From NCBI GenBank assembly GCA_036023115.1, contig JAYKKT010000091.1, positions 36,451,001-36,515,000 of the forward strand: 64,000 bases of DNA. The letters are read 5' to 3'. The notes beneath the pieces are model-generated. The model did not search any database and had not been told where the DNA came from. It saw only the letters and a list, made by a program, of their open reading frames with translations. The DNA comes from Brasenia schreberi. Lineage: Eukaryota; Streptophyta; Magnoliopsida; Nymphaeales; Cabombaceae. Below are positions 36,991 to 48,173 of the stretch, piece after piece; position 1 is the stretch's first letter, and the number at the start of each line of letters is the position of its first letter. A program made the position numbers and the translations under genes.

Positions 36991-37729
36991 GTGGGGAGTT
37001 CAAACCCTTGGGGGTGCATGGGTGCGTGCACGTTAGAATTTGTAGCCTTGGAGCTTAGACACGAGAAAGGAGAAGTGGAAAGCCAAGAAAATATGGAATT
37101 GAAAACCATGGAGGTACTGAGTAGGGCTGTAAAATGAACCAAGTTGCACATGGTTTGGCTGGTGCTGAGCTCATTATGCAGTTCTAAGAGCTCTGCATTT
37201 TGTATTTGGCTTGGCTTATATAACCTTATTGCTTTATTTTGTACATGGGTCTCTGCTCCAACATGAACATGTGTGTGGGACAATATTGTGTGTGTGCGCA
37301 TGCTTGCTTTTTGTTTGGTGCAACATATACACGTGCATCAATTATGGTTTCTAGATCATGATCTTCCAGTTCCAGAGCACTTGAGCTAACCTTTCTCAAT
37401 CCCAGCCACTCAAGCTGGTGTTGGGGCCATGGATGAGAAAATAATCTAAAAAAACAAATTTATTTTTCTAGACATATGTCATCTTTTAGGCATGGTAAAT
37501 TTAATCATAATTGGATAATATATAATAATTATTTTATGAGCACTATATGTTTAACCGTCGAATTTCAGTCTTATAAAATATTAGAAAAATTAAAAGTAAC
37601 TTCAAGTAGTTGTTCAACGTCACCTTCAATCGATGTACTAAAGTACAGCCACAAGCTTCTCACAAACTGTTTGAACGTAGACTTAGCTCCATGAACCTTT
37701 TCCAAAAGACTATACAGAAGGTGGGGACT

Positions 37730-38056
37730 AGGGCTTGCAATTTCATATTCTAGGTCGTTCGAGTCGTGTCATTTCGTGTTTGTGTCCGAAGTGACTCGAT
37801 CTCGATGTATCTGATATTTTTCAAACAAAACATATTACTTTTGATCAACATGAACTGAATTTTCAGGCTGTGTTCGATGACTTCAGGTGTTTTGCTGCCA
37901 ATTGCATGTTTCGTGTTTTGTGTCGTGTGATGTTATGATCGTGTAAGAAAAAGTCAACCTGAGCCGGACCCATACTTTAGGTGGTATATGACCTCCCACT
38001 TTTAAAATCTTGTTTGTTTTGTGTTTCCGTGTTGTGTCTTATAGAGACAGTCCTAA
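37730..38056. repeat. Non-autonomous hAT-like relic with CGTGTC subterminal repeats
   Basis: It begins TAGGGCTTGCAATTTC and ends, inverted, TTAGGACTGTCTC, with CGTGTC / TCGTGT words at both ends and an AT-rich middle. The layout fits plant hAT MITEs; no 8-bp duplication was found. Confidence 0.4.
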
Positions 38057-38093
38057 TGAAGATCTAAAGAATAACAAGGGACCGATGGATCAG

Positions 38094-38098
<5 letters not shown>

Positions 38099-38188
<90 letters not shown>
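38099..38188 (+). repeat. Compound (TA)n(TG)n microsatellite
   Basis: About 36 TA units followed by about nine GT units. Confidence 0.97.
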
Positions 38189-38650
38189 ACGTTTACCAGC
38201 CACGGACTCACTTGATCGCGATGTGTGTGTAACGTATCACAAGTAGTCGGGTCGGAGCACATGATCAATTATATGCAATATGACCTGATGCTGCTATCCG
38301 TTTAATGCTGCACAGCACAACCGGGCTGGACATTCATCCAGACCCACACGATTGCTGCATCAAAATAGCTGGCTCAATTAATGGTGACAACGTAAGTAGA
38401 TAGAGATATACAGGTCATGCATGAGCTCAATCCATCTCCGAAACCAACCTGAATCCATTACCGATTAGCAGTGGCGTGTCAAACTGAATCCAGTGAATCA
38501 TTATTTATATAAATACAATACTATTAGCTAAACAGGATGGATTTGATTTTAAGATATTTCTTTGAAAATAAAAGAAAAATGGTTTGGAAGATCCAATTAA
38601 GTCGGATTTCGGTAAATGCTAAGAACCCACAATCCAACCAAGCGATGTCT

Positions 38651-38781
38651 TTTTTTTTTTTGTTACAAGAGGAGGTCGAAGCCTAGCACAACACACCCAC
38701 ACAAGCACCCTCTCGGTGTCGAACTCCCGCCAGAAGCAACGGCGCTAGAGCATCCTGTCGTTGAGCTAACGTTCTGGGTGC
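38651..38781 (-). mobile_element. SINE family S1 copy with imperfect 15-bp target duplication
   Basis: Read on the minus strand: GCACCCAGAACGTTAGCTCA head, GGCGGGAGTTCGACACCGAG box-B region, GGCTTCGACCTCCTCTTGTA end and an A-tail (the T run at 38651-38660). It is flanked by AACCAAGCGATGTCT (38636-38650) and AACCCAGCAACGTCT (38782-38796), 12 of 15 identical. This is the best-preserved B box of the family. Confidence 0.75.
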
Positions 38782-38799
38782 AACCCAGCAACGTCTTGG

Positions 38800-39229
38800 A
38801 GGAACAAGGTTATGTTGTCTACAAAATTTGTATAGAGAAAGAGTACGAGAACAAGCGTACATACATATATTATCATGGCTATTATCTTATTGCACGATAA
38901 ATTGTAATGATAAAGTACATGTATCACGTGTGTACTATATTTAAATTTAATATCTTACGATTAAATGCGTATATCGACGACTTCTCGTCCTAGTAAATGC
39001 ATACGATAACTATTGTGCATGATATACACCGAAACGTGCAATATGCAATATGCGATGAATAAAATGACCATCGTTTCAAAGGTAAAAGATATTCACCATT
39101 AAATCTTCCGAGCTAATGAACTAGTGGTTGAGAAAGTGAAACCTGTATAGACTTTCTATATATATATTACCTAGAGTGATTGGATCATGCCTACCACTGA
39201 CACTACTTATTGATGTTTGATTATTGTTT
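38800..39229. other. Intergenic, no gene seen
   Basis: AT-rich; nothing recognised. Confidence 0.4.
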
Positions 39230-39372
39230 TTGAGCATTTCTATATTACTATATGTACATCATTTTTATTATTCACACATTTTTTTCATTAAATACCAAAA
39301 TTACTCTCTATATAAATACTCTTTCCTCTCTCATTTCAATATTTCTCTCTCCTCTCCTACCCAATCTCTCTA
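39230..39372 (-). repeat. Dispersed AT-rich repeat also found at 51170-51281
   Basis: The minus strand shares AGAGTAATTTTGGTATTTAA, then GATGTACATATAGTAATA with the plus strand of 51180-51270 (GATGTGCAAATAGTAATA there). It is probably part of a MITE family; ends are not defined. Confidence 0.5.
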
Positions 39373-39530
39373 AATAAAGAATCACAAGAACTGAAAGGCT
39401 TTTGGCAGAATGGGTGCTAGACAAAATGCACCAGACTTAATAGAGAGAATTCAATTATTGTTATCAGAGTGTTCAACCTCAATCGTGATTGAAAATTGAT
39501 CAACCCTTCTGGTGGAATCGAGGTAGCTTT

Positions 39531-39926
39531 TAATAAGATCTGGCCATTCTCGGCTCAGGTAACGGCTGGACTGGTCATCCAGACCGTTACCTGTGGCATA
39601 GATAAGGAAATATCATAACGGAGGACGTTACCAAGATTTCTGGTAACATCTTGGATAATGCTCCAGACGAAGGAAGCCATAGGAGGGAAATCCGAGAAGA
39701 GAGGGGGAGCGAGCTGCCTATAAATAAAGCAACCAATACAAAACAAAACAATGAATATACAGAAAGATAGAAATACAGAAAAATAGTCTGCAGATCTTCT
39801 CCCGGGAAACCCCTATGTGGAAACCTCAAACACACAAAATTTCGCTGCACGAAATCCAGCGAACAGGCACCACCGACATGTTCGATCCAACATCAAGCAG
39901 TCGCGGAAAGATAAAAAATTCCAACA
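39531..39926 (+). repeat. 5' LTR of copia copy B
   Basis: It aligns along its full length with 45396-45790, shares the CCATTCTCGGCTCAGGTAAC start region and a TATAAATAAAGC promoter-like motif at about 39719, and ends AATTCCAACA just before the primer-binding site. Confidence 0.92.
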
Positions 39927-39929
39927 ATC

Positions 39930-39941
39930 TGGTATCAGGGC
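39930..39941 (+). other. Primer-binding site of copia copy B
   Basis: TGGTATCAGGGC, complementary to the 3' end of initiator tRNA-Met (canonical TGGTATCAGAGC) with one mismatch, three bases after the LTR. Confidence 0.8.
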
Positions 39942-40055
39942 CTCGTCTTAGACCCTGCAAAAATCAAATACCTAGGTAAATAGGAGGTTTGCAGAGAACA
40001 AAAAAAAAGAGAGAAAAAGAGGAGAGAAGAGAAAGGGAGGAGAAACAGAGAAGGC

Positions 40056-40524
40056 AAAGAGTCGGGATCGGCCCCAAAGCTACTCGCGGCCAGGCCGCCA
40101 GAAGGCAGAAAGTCGGAGAACGGCCACAAGTCATCCGCGGTCAGGTGGCCAAAAGGCAAAAAGCCGAAGAACGGCCACAAGCCATCCGCAGCTAGGTGAC
40201 CAGAAGGCAGAAAGCCGGAGAACGACCACAAGTCATCCGCGGTCAGGAGACCAGAAGGCAGAAAGTCGGAGAATGGCCACAAGCCATCAACAGCCAGGCG
40301 ACCAGAAGGCAGAAAGTCGGAGATCGGCCACAAGTCACCCACGGCCAGAAGGCAGAAAGACGAAGAACGACCACAAGCCATCCGCGGCCAGGCGGCCAGA
40401 AGGTAGAAAGTCGGAGAACGGCCAAAAGTTACCCGCAACCAGAAGGCAGGAAGCCGAGAACGGCCAAAAGACACCCGCAGCCAGAAGGCAGGAAGCCGGG
40501 AATGACCAAAAGCCACCGCCTCAG
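40056..40524 (+). repeat. 51-bp minisatellite in copia copy B leader
   Basis: About ten tandem units follow the pattern AAAGTCGGAGAACGGCCACA ... CAGAAGGCAG. Most units are 51 bp, three are 42 bp through loss of nine bases. Because 51 and 42 are multiples of three, long open frames exist on both strands (for example minus strand 39935-40570); these look like by-products of the repeat. Confidence 0.93.
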
Positions 40525-41349
40525 AAAAACCCTCTCTGTCCCTCACTCTCCTCCCCTTGTAAACCCCCACCGAAAAAACCCAAGGAAAAACACTGGCGGT
40601 CGGCGCTCAGACGCCCTCCCGCTCTCTCTCTCTCTCTCCCGTGTACACACTCTCTCCTCATTAAATAGTAAATTAAAAAAAAACGGTTTCAAAAAACCGT
40701 GGGCCGAAAACTCACGGTTTCCCGAAACCGCCTCGGGTAGCGAACTAAAAAGTTCGTTTGGCCCTGGCCGGTTTTACTTATTTACAATTTTTCCACTAGG
40801 AAAAATTATGAATTTATCCAGATATTTTCGGGTAAAAAGATTATTTTGCCCTTATTGAGCAAAAAGTTCGCTTTAACCTCTGGCGGTTTATGAAAATTAT
40901 GAAATACTGGGCTATAACTTTACCTTTATGTCCCTCCTGGTTTAGATAATTTCAATTATGTCATTTAGTCAAAAGACATATTACCCCTGTACTTTTGAAA
41001 AATTACATATTCGACCTAATGGTTAAAATTATAATTTTAACCCCGATTAGTCACAAATTTTATAGAAATACCAAGGAGTAATTTTACAAGTTTGTCCTAA
41101 GGCTTTTACAAAAAGGGGGGCAAATAGATAAAATTATAGTTTTACCACTGGTATTATTTAAGGGGTACAAAGGCAGAAACTCTTCAGGAAAATTTCAAAT
41201 TTGTCCCAAAGAGCTTATGAAATTATCGTTGGTTTACTTATTTGATATTATGCATCATTCTAACATGATTCTTGCTAATTGTACTCTTTGTTTTATATAT
41301 GTTTCCTTTTTAGACCGTTTAATAGTTATTATTGTCAAACACATAAAAA

Positions 41350-42165
41350 TGAGCTCTAGGATATGTGTGACTGAGTTGGCAAAAAGTGAGAAGTTGAACG
41401 GTCTTAACTTCCAAACTTGAAAGAGGAGAATCCCTCTTGCTCTAACACTTAAAGGTGTTGAATATGTGCTGAAGGAAACTTTGTGTCCGCCACCTCTAGA
41501 CGCAAGTGAGCAACAAGTAGAAATGTATAAAACATTTATAAAAGATGACACTATAACAAGGACAATCATGTTGACCTATATAGAGGATGACTTGGTTAGG
41601 GTTTTCGAAAAATACGAGATCGCCAGAGAGCTGTTTCACTTAATAACAGTCAAGTATGATACAACTGCAAAATTGCATGTGCATTTGTTACTACAAAAGT
41701 ATAACTCCTTCACAAGAGACTTAACCACATGCTGGTAATGGCTAGAGACTTAGCCATAGCAAAATCAGTCATCCCGAAACCGATACAAATATCTATCATA
41801 CTAAACAGTCTTTCTCCTTCATGGAACATGATCACCACAACCCTCAAATTAGTCCTTCAAATTAACCTTTCTGAGTTACTCCTAAAACTAGCAATAGAGC
41901 AAGAACATATGGTCAAAAACAAGAAAAAAATTTGCTAGTTGTATAAGATGAGATAGCATCTACCTCCAAAACCAACCAGAAGAAAAAACCAAACAAGAAG
42001 TTTGACAAGAATAACAAGAAAGGTGGTCAAAATTTTAAGAAATCGAAGGAAACTACTTATCGAGTCAAGTGTTTTAACTGAAGAAATATAGGACACTACA
42101 AAAGGGACTGTCGCAACAAGAAAGATGGAGAAAACAACGCACAACGCAGACAGTCGGAGAAGCAT
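41350..42165 (+). pseudogene. copia copy B gag with broken zinc knuckle
   Basis: Gag starts at MSSRICVTELAKSEKLNGLN (41349 on), passes a stop (TGA 41418-41420), then the DDTITRTIMLTYIEDDL and KYDTTAKLHVHLLLQKYNSF blocks. The nucleocapsid knuckle CX2CX4HX4C at about 42070-42111 has its second Cys codon changed to TGA (42079-42081). Further stops and frame changes are present. Intact gag would form virus-like particles in the cytoplasm. Confidence 0.85.
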
Positions 42166-42199
42166 GACATAATATGTGTAATTTCAAAATGCTTGTATT

Positions 42200-43300
42200 T
42201 AGACCACCTAATGACTGGTTGGTGAATAGATTGAGGAGCTACTCGACACGTCTCAAAGACCAAAGAAGGGGCAATGGATCTGAAGGAATACAAACCTAAG
42301 GAACATTGAGTCTATATGAGAAATAATACTTTCTCGGATGTTCTGGTATTGGGTCCTTCAGGATATATGTACAAGGCAAACCAATTGTATTGACAGATGT
42401 GTTAATTGTGCCAACTATAAGGCGCAATTTGGTCTTGGTCCCTGCCTTGGTAAAGAAAGGTTTTGAGGTTAGGTTGGGGAATTTAATGTAGAACAAGGAT
42501 TGTTCAAACTTTGTGATAATGAAATCGGTACAACTTCTGCTTATATTGAGAGTGCCTTTATGGTTGATGTGAATATGTGGTATAAATGCCTAGGGCATAT
42601 AAGCCTAGAAAAGTTGAGGAAATTATCCAACTTTGACTTATTGCTTGTATTTGAGGAAAATACTTTCAACAAGTTTGAAGCTTATATACAAAGAAAAATG
42701 ATAAGGAAAGTTTTTCTCAATGAATCAACAAGGGAAACAACCCTGTTGGAGGTTATTCACACAGACTTATATGGGCCTTTTAGAGTAAAGACACATTGTG
42801 AAAAAGAGTTATTTTATAACCTTTATCGATGATTATTCTATATATATGTATCTATATCTTTTGGTACATAAATTTGAGGCACTTGATGCTTTTAAAGAAT
42901 ATAAGCAAGATGTAAAAAATTAATTAGGGAATTCGATCAAAGTCTTAAGATGAGACAGAGGAGATGAATATACCTCGACAGAATTTTTGGAATTCTACAA
43001 AAACTTTGGTATTGCAAAACAAAATACAATGCCCAGGAGACCTCAACAAAATGGTGTAGTTGAGAGATACAACATAACCTTATTGAATATGACAAGGTTT
43101 ATGTTGATCGATGCCTCTATTCCAAGGGTATTTTAGAAAGAAGTAGTAAGTACAGCGGTTTACATACTCAATAGAGTATCGTGTAAAGTTGTATTCACTA
43201 CACCATATGAGATGTAGTTTGAAAGAAAACCAAACCTAGGTCATTTCAAGAGGTGGGGATATGTTGCATTTGTAAAGATCCTTGATGAGTCTAGAGATAA
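42200..43300 (+). pseudogene. copia copy B protease and integrase, broken
   Basis: The protease active-site region is readable at 42220-42250, with the Asp kept, but the following Ser codon of DSGAT and the codon after the preceding Trp are TGA stops. Integrase shows the HTDLYGPF segment (first catalytic Asp, about 42758-42785), DRGDEY (second Asp, about 42955), and PQQNGVVERYN (Glu, about 43037-43070), followed by KRWGYVAFV and DKLDSR typical of the copia integrase C-terminus. Several stops interrupt it. Confidence 0.85.
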
Positions 43301-43309
43301 GCTAGACAG

Positions 43310-45185
43310 TAGGTCATTGAGATGTATATTTATTGGATATTCGAAAGGTTCAAAAGGATATCGCTTTTATCATAAGGACCACGGACTCATTAAAAGCATA
43401 GATGTTGAATTCTTAGATGATACTAAGAATGGTATCATGAAAAATAATGAGGAATGTGTTGATGATCTGGTAGACTTAGACCAATCATCTTTTGATCTCA
43501 TTGAAGATCTTCTTGAAACTACCGATACCTTAAGTGGACATAAGAGGCCAAGAGTTATTCCGTCCTACTTAAAGGATTATCACACTTATCTTTCAGAAGA
43601 AGTGTGTAATTCGATAGATTTGGATGAGTTGACTAATAACTTAACTTATCAGCAAGCAATGAACTCATCAAAAGCAATAGACTGGGAGAAAGCCATGGAT
43701 GAGGAAATTGAATCAATTGAGAAAAACCAAGTCTGTGAGTTGACTGATTTGTCAAAAGGAAGGAAAGCCATAGGCTATAAATGAGTTTTGAAAAAGAAGT
43801 ACAAGGTCGATGGTTCAATCGATAAGTTTAAAGCGATGTTGGTTGCAATGGTTTTTTCGCAAAAAAAAGGGATAGATTATGTTGAGACATATTCCCAGTT
43901 GCAAAATTTACATCCATACGTATAATCTTGGCAATATCTACATACTATGATTTAAATTTATATCAGTTAGATCTAAAGACAGTTTTTCTAAATGGAGATT
44001 TAGAAGAAATCATATACGTGCAGCAGCCCGAAGGATTTGTGGTTGAAGGCCAAGAAGATAAAGTATATAGGTTGAAAAAATCCCTATATGGCCTGAAACA
44101 GTTACCTCGCCAATGGTATTTGACTTTTCAAAATATCATTATAGAACTTGGGTTTGTGGCCAATAAACTTGATCACTGTGTATATGTTTGGAATAGTGGG
44201 AGCCACTTTGTCATCTTATCATTATATGTAGATAACATATTGTTGACTGGAAACAACAACGAGATGATTGTTAAAACCAAGTCATAGTTGAACTCCAATT
44301 TCAAAATAATGGATATGGGAGAAGCATCATATATCCTGGGAATAAAGATCTCTCGAGATAGAGGATCTAGACTCTTATGCCTGAGTCAGGAGAGATATAT
44401 TAACTATATCCTCAAGAAATTTAAAATAGTGAATGCAAGTCTGCAGATACACCTATTGCAAAAGGGGTAAAATTAAGTAAGGTTGATTGTCTCGGTGAAG
44501 GAGACGATAAGCCTAATGTTCCTTACGCACATGTTGTTGGTAGCTTGATGTATGCTATGTTGTATACAAGACCTCATATCAACTTTGTTGTCGGTCTTGT
44601 AAGTAGATATCAAAATAATCCTGGTTGGCAGTATTGGGTAGCTATAAAAAGGATTTTAAGATATCTGAAATGAATAAAAGACTTGAAACTGTGTTTTCAA
44701 GCAGATGAACTGAAAGTGGTAGGATACTCAGATGCTGACTTTGCTGGGAGCAAAGATGACAACAAATCAACCTCAGGACAAATATTCTTATTTGGAGGTG
44801 GTGTTGTTTCTTTGGCATGTAAGAAACAGGGTTGTGTAGCATTGCATACACAGGAAGCTGAGTATTTAGCTTCCTGTATGGCTGCAATAAGTGCAGTCTG
44901 GATAAGCCGTTTCATACGAGATTTGAAGTTGGAAATAACAGACGAGCTGGTAGTTATCTAGTGTGATAACAATACAGCAATTACTCTTATCAAGAGTGGA
45001 GCTGATTGCTCAAAAAGCTAGCATATAATGGTAAAATACCACTATGTTCATGATATGGTAATGAGAAAGGAAATATCCATCTCATACATGCCAATAGAAG
45101 ATATGTTGGCTGACCCCTTAACAAAAGGCATAACAGAGGAACTCTTCTCAAAACATGTTACTAACATGGGTTTGAGGCATGTTTG
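43310..45185 (+). pseudogene. copia copy B reverse transcriptase and RNase H, broken
   Basis: The linker (IFIGYSKGSKGYRFY) leads to RT with AISTYYDLNLYQLDLKTVFL, the LKKSLYGLKQLPRQWY block and the active-site loop. The loop reads YVDN (44225-44236) in place of the invariant YVDD, which should abolish polymerisation. RNase H has GYSDADFAGSKDD (about 44720), TQEAEYLA and CDNNTAITLIKSG, then the terminal KHVTNMGLRHV before TGA at about 45184. Stops occur at 43782, 44285 and 44959 among others. Confidence 0.88.
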
Positions 45186-45395
45186 ATTGTTGTGTAGGAA
45201 AATAACCACACAACGGATAAGAGTGTTGTATAGGTAAACAACCATACAACGGATAAATTGTTGTGTAAGGAAATAACCACACAACGAGTATCGATTGCAG
45301 TAGTAGTCGTGAAAAGATAGTACTAGGTGAAACCTTATAAGAGTGCGAGGAAACCAATACGTCTGTACACTTGGCTCGAATGGCCAAGTGGGAGA

Positions 45396-45790
45396 TGAAA
45401 AGATCTTACCATTCTCGGCTCAGGTAACGGTTGGACTGGTCATCTAGACCGTTACTTGTGACATAGATAAGGAAAGATCATAACGAATGACGTTATCAAG
45501 ATTTCCGATAATATCCTAAATAACACTCCAAACGAGGGAAGCCACTGGAGGGAAATTCGGGAAGAGGGGGGAGCGGGTTGCCTATAAATAAAGCAGCAAA
45601 TACAAAACAAAATAATAAATATACAGAAAGACAGAAATACAAAAAAATAGTTTGCAGATCCTCTCCCGGGAAGCCCCTGTGTGGAAACCTCAAACACACA
45701 AAATTCCGCTTCACGAAATCCGGCGAACAGGTATCACCGACAGGTTCGATCCAACATCAAGCAGTCGCCGAAAGATCAGAAATTCCAACA
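45396..45790 (+). repeat. 3' LTR of copia copy B
   Basis: It starts TGAAAAGATC directly after a purine-rich tract and ends AATTCCAACA. It aligns with 39531-39926. Confidence 0.92.
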
Positions 45791-45795
45791 GTTTT

Positions 45796-46311
45796 CACTC
45801 AAACAAATGGAAAGACCATTGCCCACGAAGAGACTCTACAAGGAAAAGAAGAACAAAAAGAATAGTGTGCATACTGTTGTTTGCTAAGTAATCTAGATGA
45901 GCGAGTGTGACTCCCAGCTCTTAAGCAAATGCACCCCAACAATGTTGAAAGAGATAAGTACACAACAGATTCCCCTTACTCAAATGAAAAGGGAGATCTG
46001 AAGCTAGGTCTTTTTTGCTCAAAGGCTCTCGGTTAGATTTCGAATGACAGAACTACGAATGTTTTGAGAAACAAGCCTTTGGAGTTACCATAATCGATAT
46101 AACAAAACATCAATAATAAAACTAGTATTCTAAACACCAAGAATCATGTTTGTTAAAAAACTAAACAAAAAAAATGATCCAAAACAAAATACTGAACAAG
46201 AGAACAGAGAGATAGAGATGGAGAGATAGGGCATGTGACGGATGAGACGTGCCTCACTCAATTCAAAGTGCGTCTCTTAGAAAGGGAGAGATGTGTTTTT
46301 CAATTCCTGTT
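45796..46311. other. Intergenic, no gene seen
   Basis: AT-rich with no recognised feature. Confidence 0.4.
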
Positions 46312-46731
46312 AAGATGTAAATTTAAAATCAATCAAAACAACTAAAAAACATAAAAATCAAAACAAAATCAACAACATAAATCTATAAATTAACGAATCC
46401 CTCTCTCCTCCATTTTTATCATCTTTTTTTCTTTCTTTTTGCATTTCTTTCCATTTTTCTTTTTTCATTTTCTCGATGGATTTCTATTCATTCTTTTATT
46501 TAAAATGATTGTAAATCAAGTAATAGGTCATTCGAATGAGTTAGGGAGTGAAGAATTGACAGAAAATGGGTCGTAAAGAGGTTCGCTCAGGAGGAGAGAG
46601 AATATCTTATTTTTTGTTGAAGGGTATTTTTGTAATAACTAAAATGATTTGGAGTATTTTAGAAAACATAAAAAGGGATGTGTATAGTAAAAAGGGTATG
46701 TATGTATCAATCCTTTGATTTTTGGAGTACT
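46312..46731 (+). repeat. Dispersed repeat, left member of an inverted pair around copia copy C
   Basis: It shares ordered blocks with the reverse complement of 50440-50812: AATCAAAACAACTAAAAA, ATAAATTAACGAATCCC, AAGTAATAGGTCATTCGAAT, AGGGTATTTTTGTAATAACT, ending in TATCAATCCT. Confidence 0.65.
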
Positions 46732-46985
46732 AGTGTAATAACTTTATCTTTTATTATTTTAAAAAACCTTTAATTTTTTTAAAATCACACTCATACCACT
46801 AAAAGGTAGTAAGTGGACATGTCACATATATAAGTGAAATCTAGTTTTCTTATATATGTATGTACATATACACATATATATAACAAAATAAAATGAGAAA
46901 ATAGTGTGATAGGGAGTGGAGGTGGTGGTGGCATCAACAACTACACGTGTCACAGAGGGGCTAGGGGATGGTGGATGTGTTAAGC

Positions 46986-47342
46986 TGAGAAACTGGTCAT
47001 TCTCGATAGTTTCACCCATGGAAATGGCTAGATGGCCGATGTAGTCGTTTTCCATGGAGGCTGTTACGGAACAAATTCATAACAACCTAACTGTTATGGA
47101 TTTGTCCTATAACAACCGGATAAGAGCTACAAAATGGAAAGCCCAGCTTGAATATCTTGGAGGAGGAGTCAAGTGTTGCTGTATAAATACAGAGCAACAC
47201 ATATAAGCATACACAATGAAAAATCAATAGAAACCTCCTTGAAAAAAATGGTTGTGGGAAACCAGAAAAATCACATACCTCATTCAATGTCTTTAATCCA
47301 GAGGACATCCACGGCATGACAAACGTTATTGGGATTAAAACA
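46986..47342 (+). repeat. 5' LTR of copia copy C
   Basis: It starts TGAGAAACTGGTCATTCTCG, carries GTATAAATACAGAGCAAC (TATA-like, about 47181) and ends GGGATTAAAACA. It aligns with 49809-50192 and is related to the LTRs of D. Confidence 0.85.
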
Positions 47343-47343
47343 T

Positions 47344-47354
47344 TGGTATCAGAG
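47344..47354 (+). other. Primer-binding site of copia copy C
   Basis: TGGTATCAGAG (47344/47345 on), an exact match to the start of the canonical initiator tRNA-Met primer-binding site. Confidence 0.85.
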
Positions 47355-48173
47355 TTTCGTTACCTTCAAACAAACGGTACACAATTATGTTTTTTCAGTA
47401 AAGGTGAATTTTTTTTTAAAAAAAAGAAAAGAAGAAGAGAGGGGGAACTTCTTGTTCTTGTCGAAAAAGAAGACCGCCTTTCGAAAACCACAAATTGTGG
47501 CCTAAGACAGGAGACAAGATAAGAATTGGTCAAAGGGGCCAGATCGATCAGGTTTTGCCAAAGGCCAGATGGTCACAACAGAAGACCGACAAGAATCAGC
47601 CAAAGAGACAAGGTCAATGTTAATAGATGTCTCTCTATCAAGGATATTTTGGAGAAAAGTAGTCAGTGTACATACTCAATAGAGTATCATGTAAAATTAT
47701 ATTCACTACACCATATGAGATGTAGTTTGGAAGAAAACCCAACTTAGGTCATCTCATGAGGTAGGGATCTATCGCTCATATGAAGATTCTTGATCAGTCT
47801 GAAGACAAGCTAGACAGTAGGTCATTGATGTATATTCATTATATATCTTAAAGGCTTAAAAGGATATTGTTTTTACCGTAAGGACCATGAAATGATAGAC
47901 AATAGAGATGTTGCATTCTTAGAAGATACTAATAATGACATCCTTGAAAATAATGATGAGTATGTTGACAATCTAGTATATCTAGATCAATATCATTTAA
48001 ACCCGCAGATGATCTTATATAATCAACCGAAACTTTAAGTGGACATAAAAGGCCTAGAGTCAGACCATCTTATTTAAAGGATTCTCACACTTATCTTTCT
48101 CAAGAAATTCATAATTTGATAGATTTAGATGAGTTAACTGATAACTTGACCTATTGGAAAACTATGAAATCAG

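Larger units (their letters stand above)
39531..45790 (+). mobile_element. Ty1/copia retrotransposon copy B, both LTRs present, decayed
   Basis: A 6.26-kb element: 5' LTR 39531-39926, primer-binding site TGGTATCAGGG at 39930, a leader with a 51-bp minisatellite, gag, protease, integrase, RT and RNase H in copia order, a purine-rich tract (45388-45395), and 3' LTR 45396-45790. Flanking pentamers GCTTT and GTTTT (39526-39530, 45791-45795) may be a target duplication with one change. LTRs of about 395 bp have diverged visibly. Key sites are lost (see parts), so it is non-functional, but it is the most complete of the four related copies. Confidence 0.93.

Noticed and set aside
40056..40524. CRISPR-like array of regular repeats
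   Set aside because: The units are contiguous with no unique spacers, and the DNA is plant nuclear; it is a minisatellite inside a retrotransposon leader.
39935..40570. 211-codon minus-strand open frame with regular WPFSDFLPSG-type repeats
   Set aside because: It is the reverse reading of the 51-bp minisatellite in copia copy B; repeat units that are multiples of three keep any frame open.
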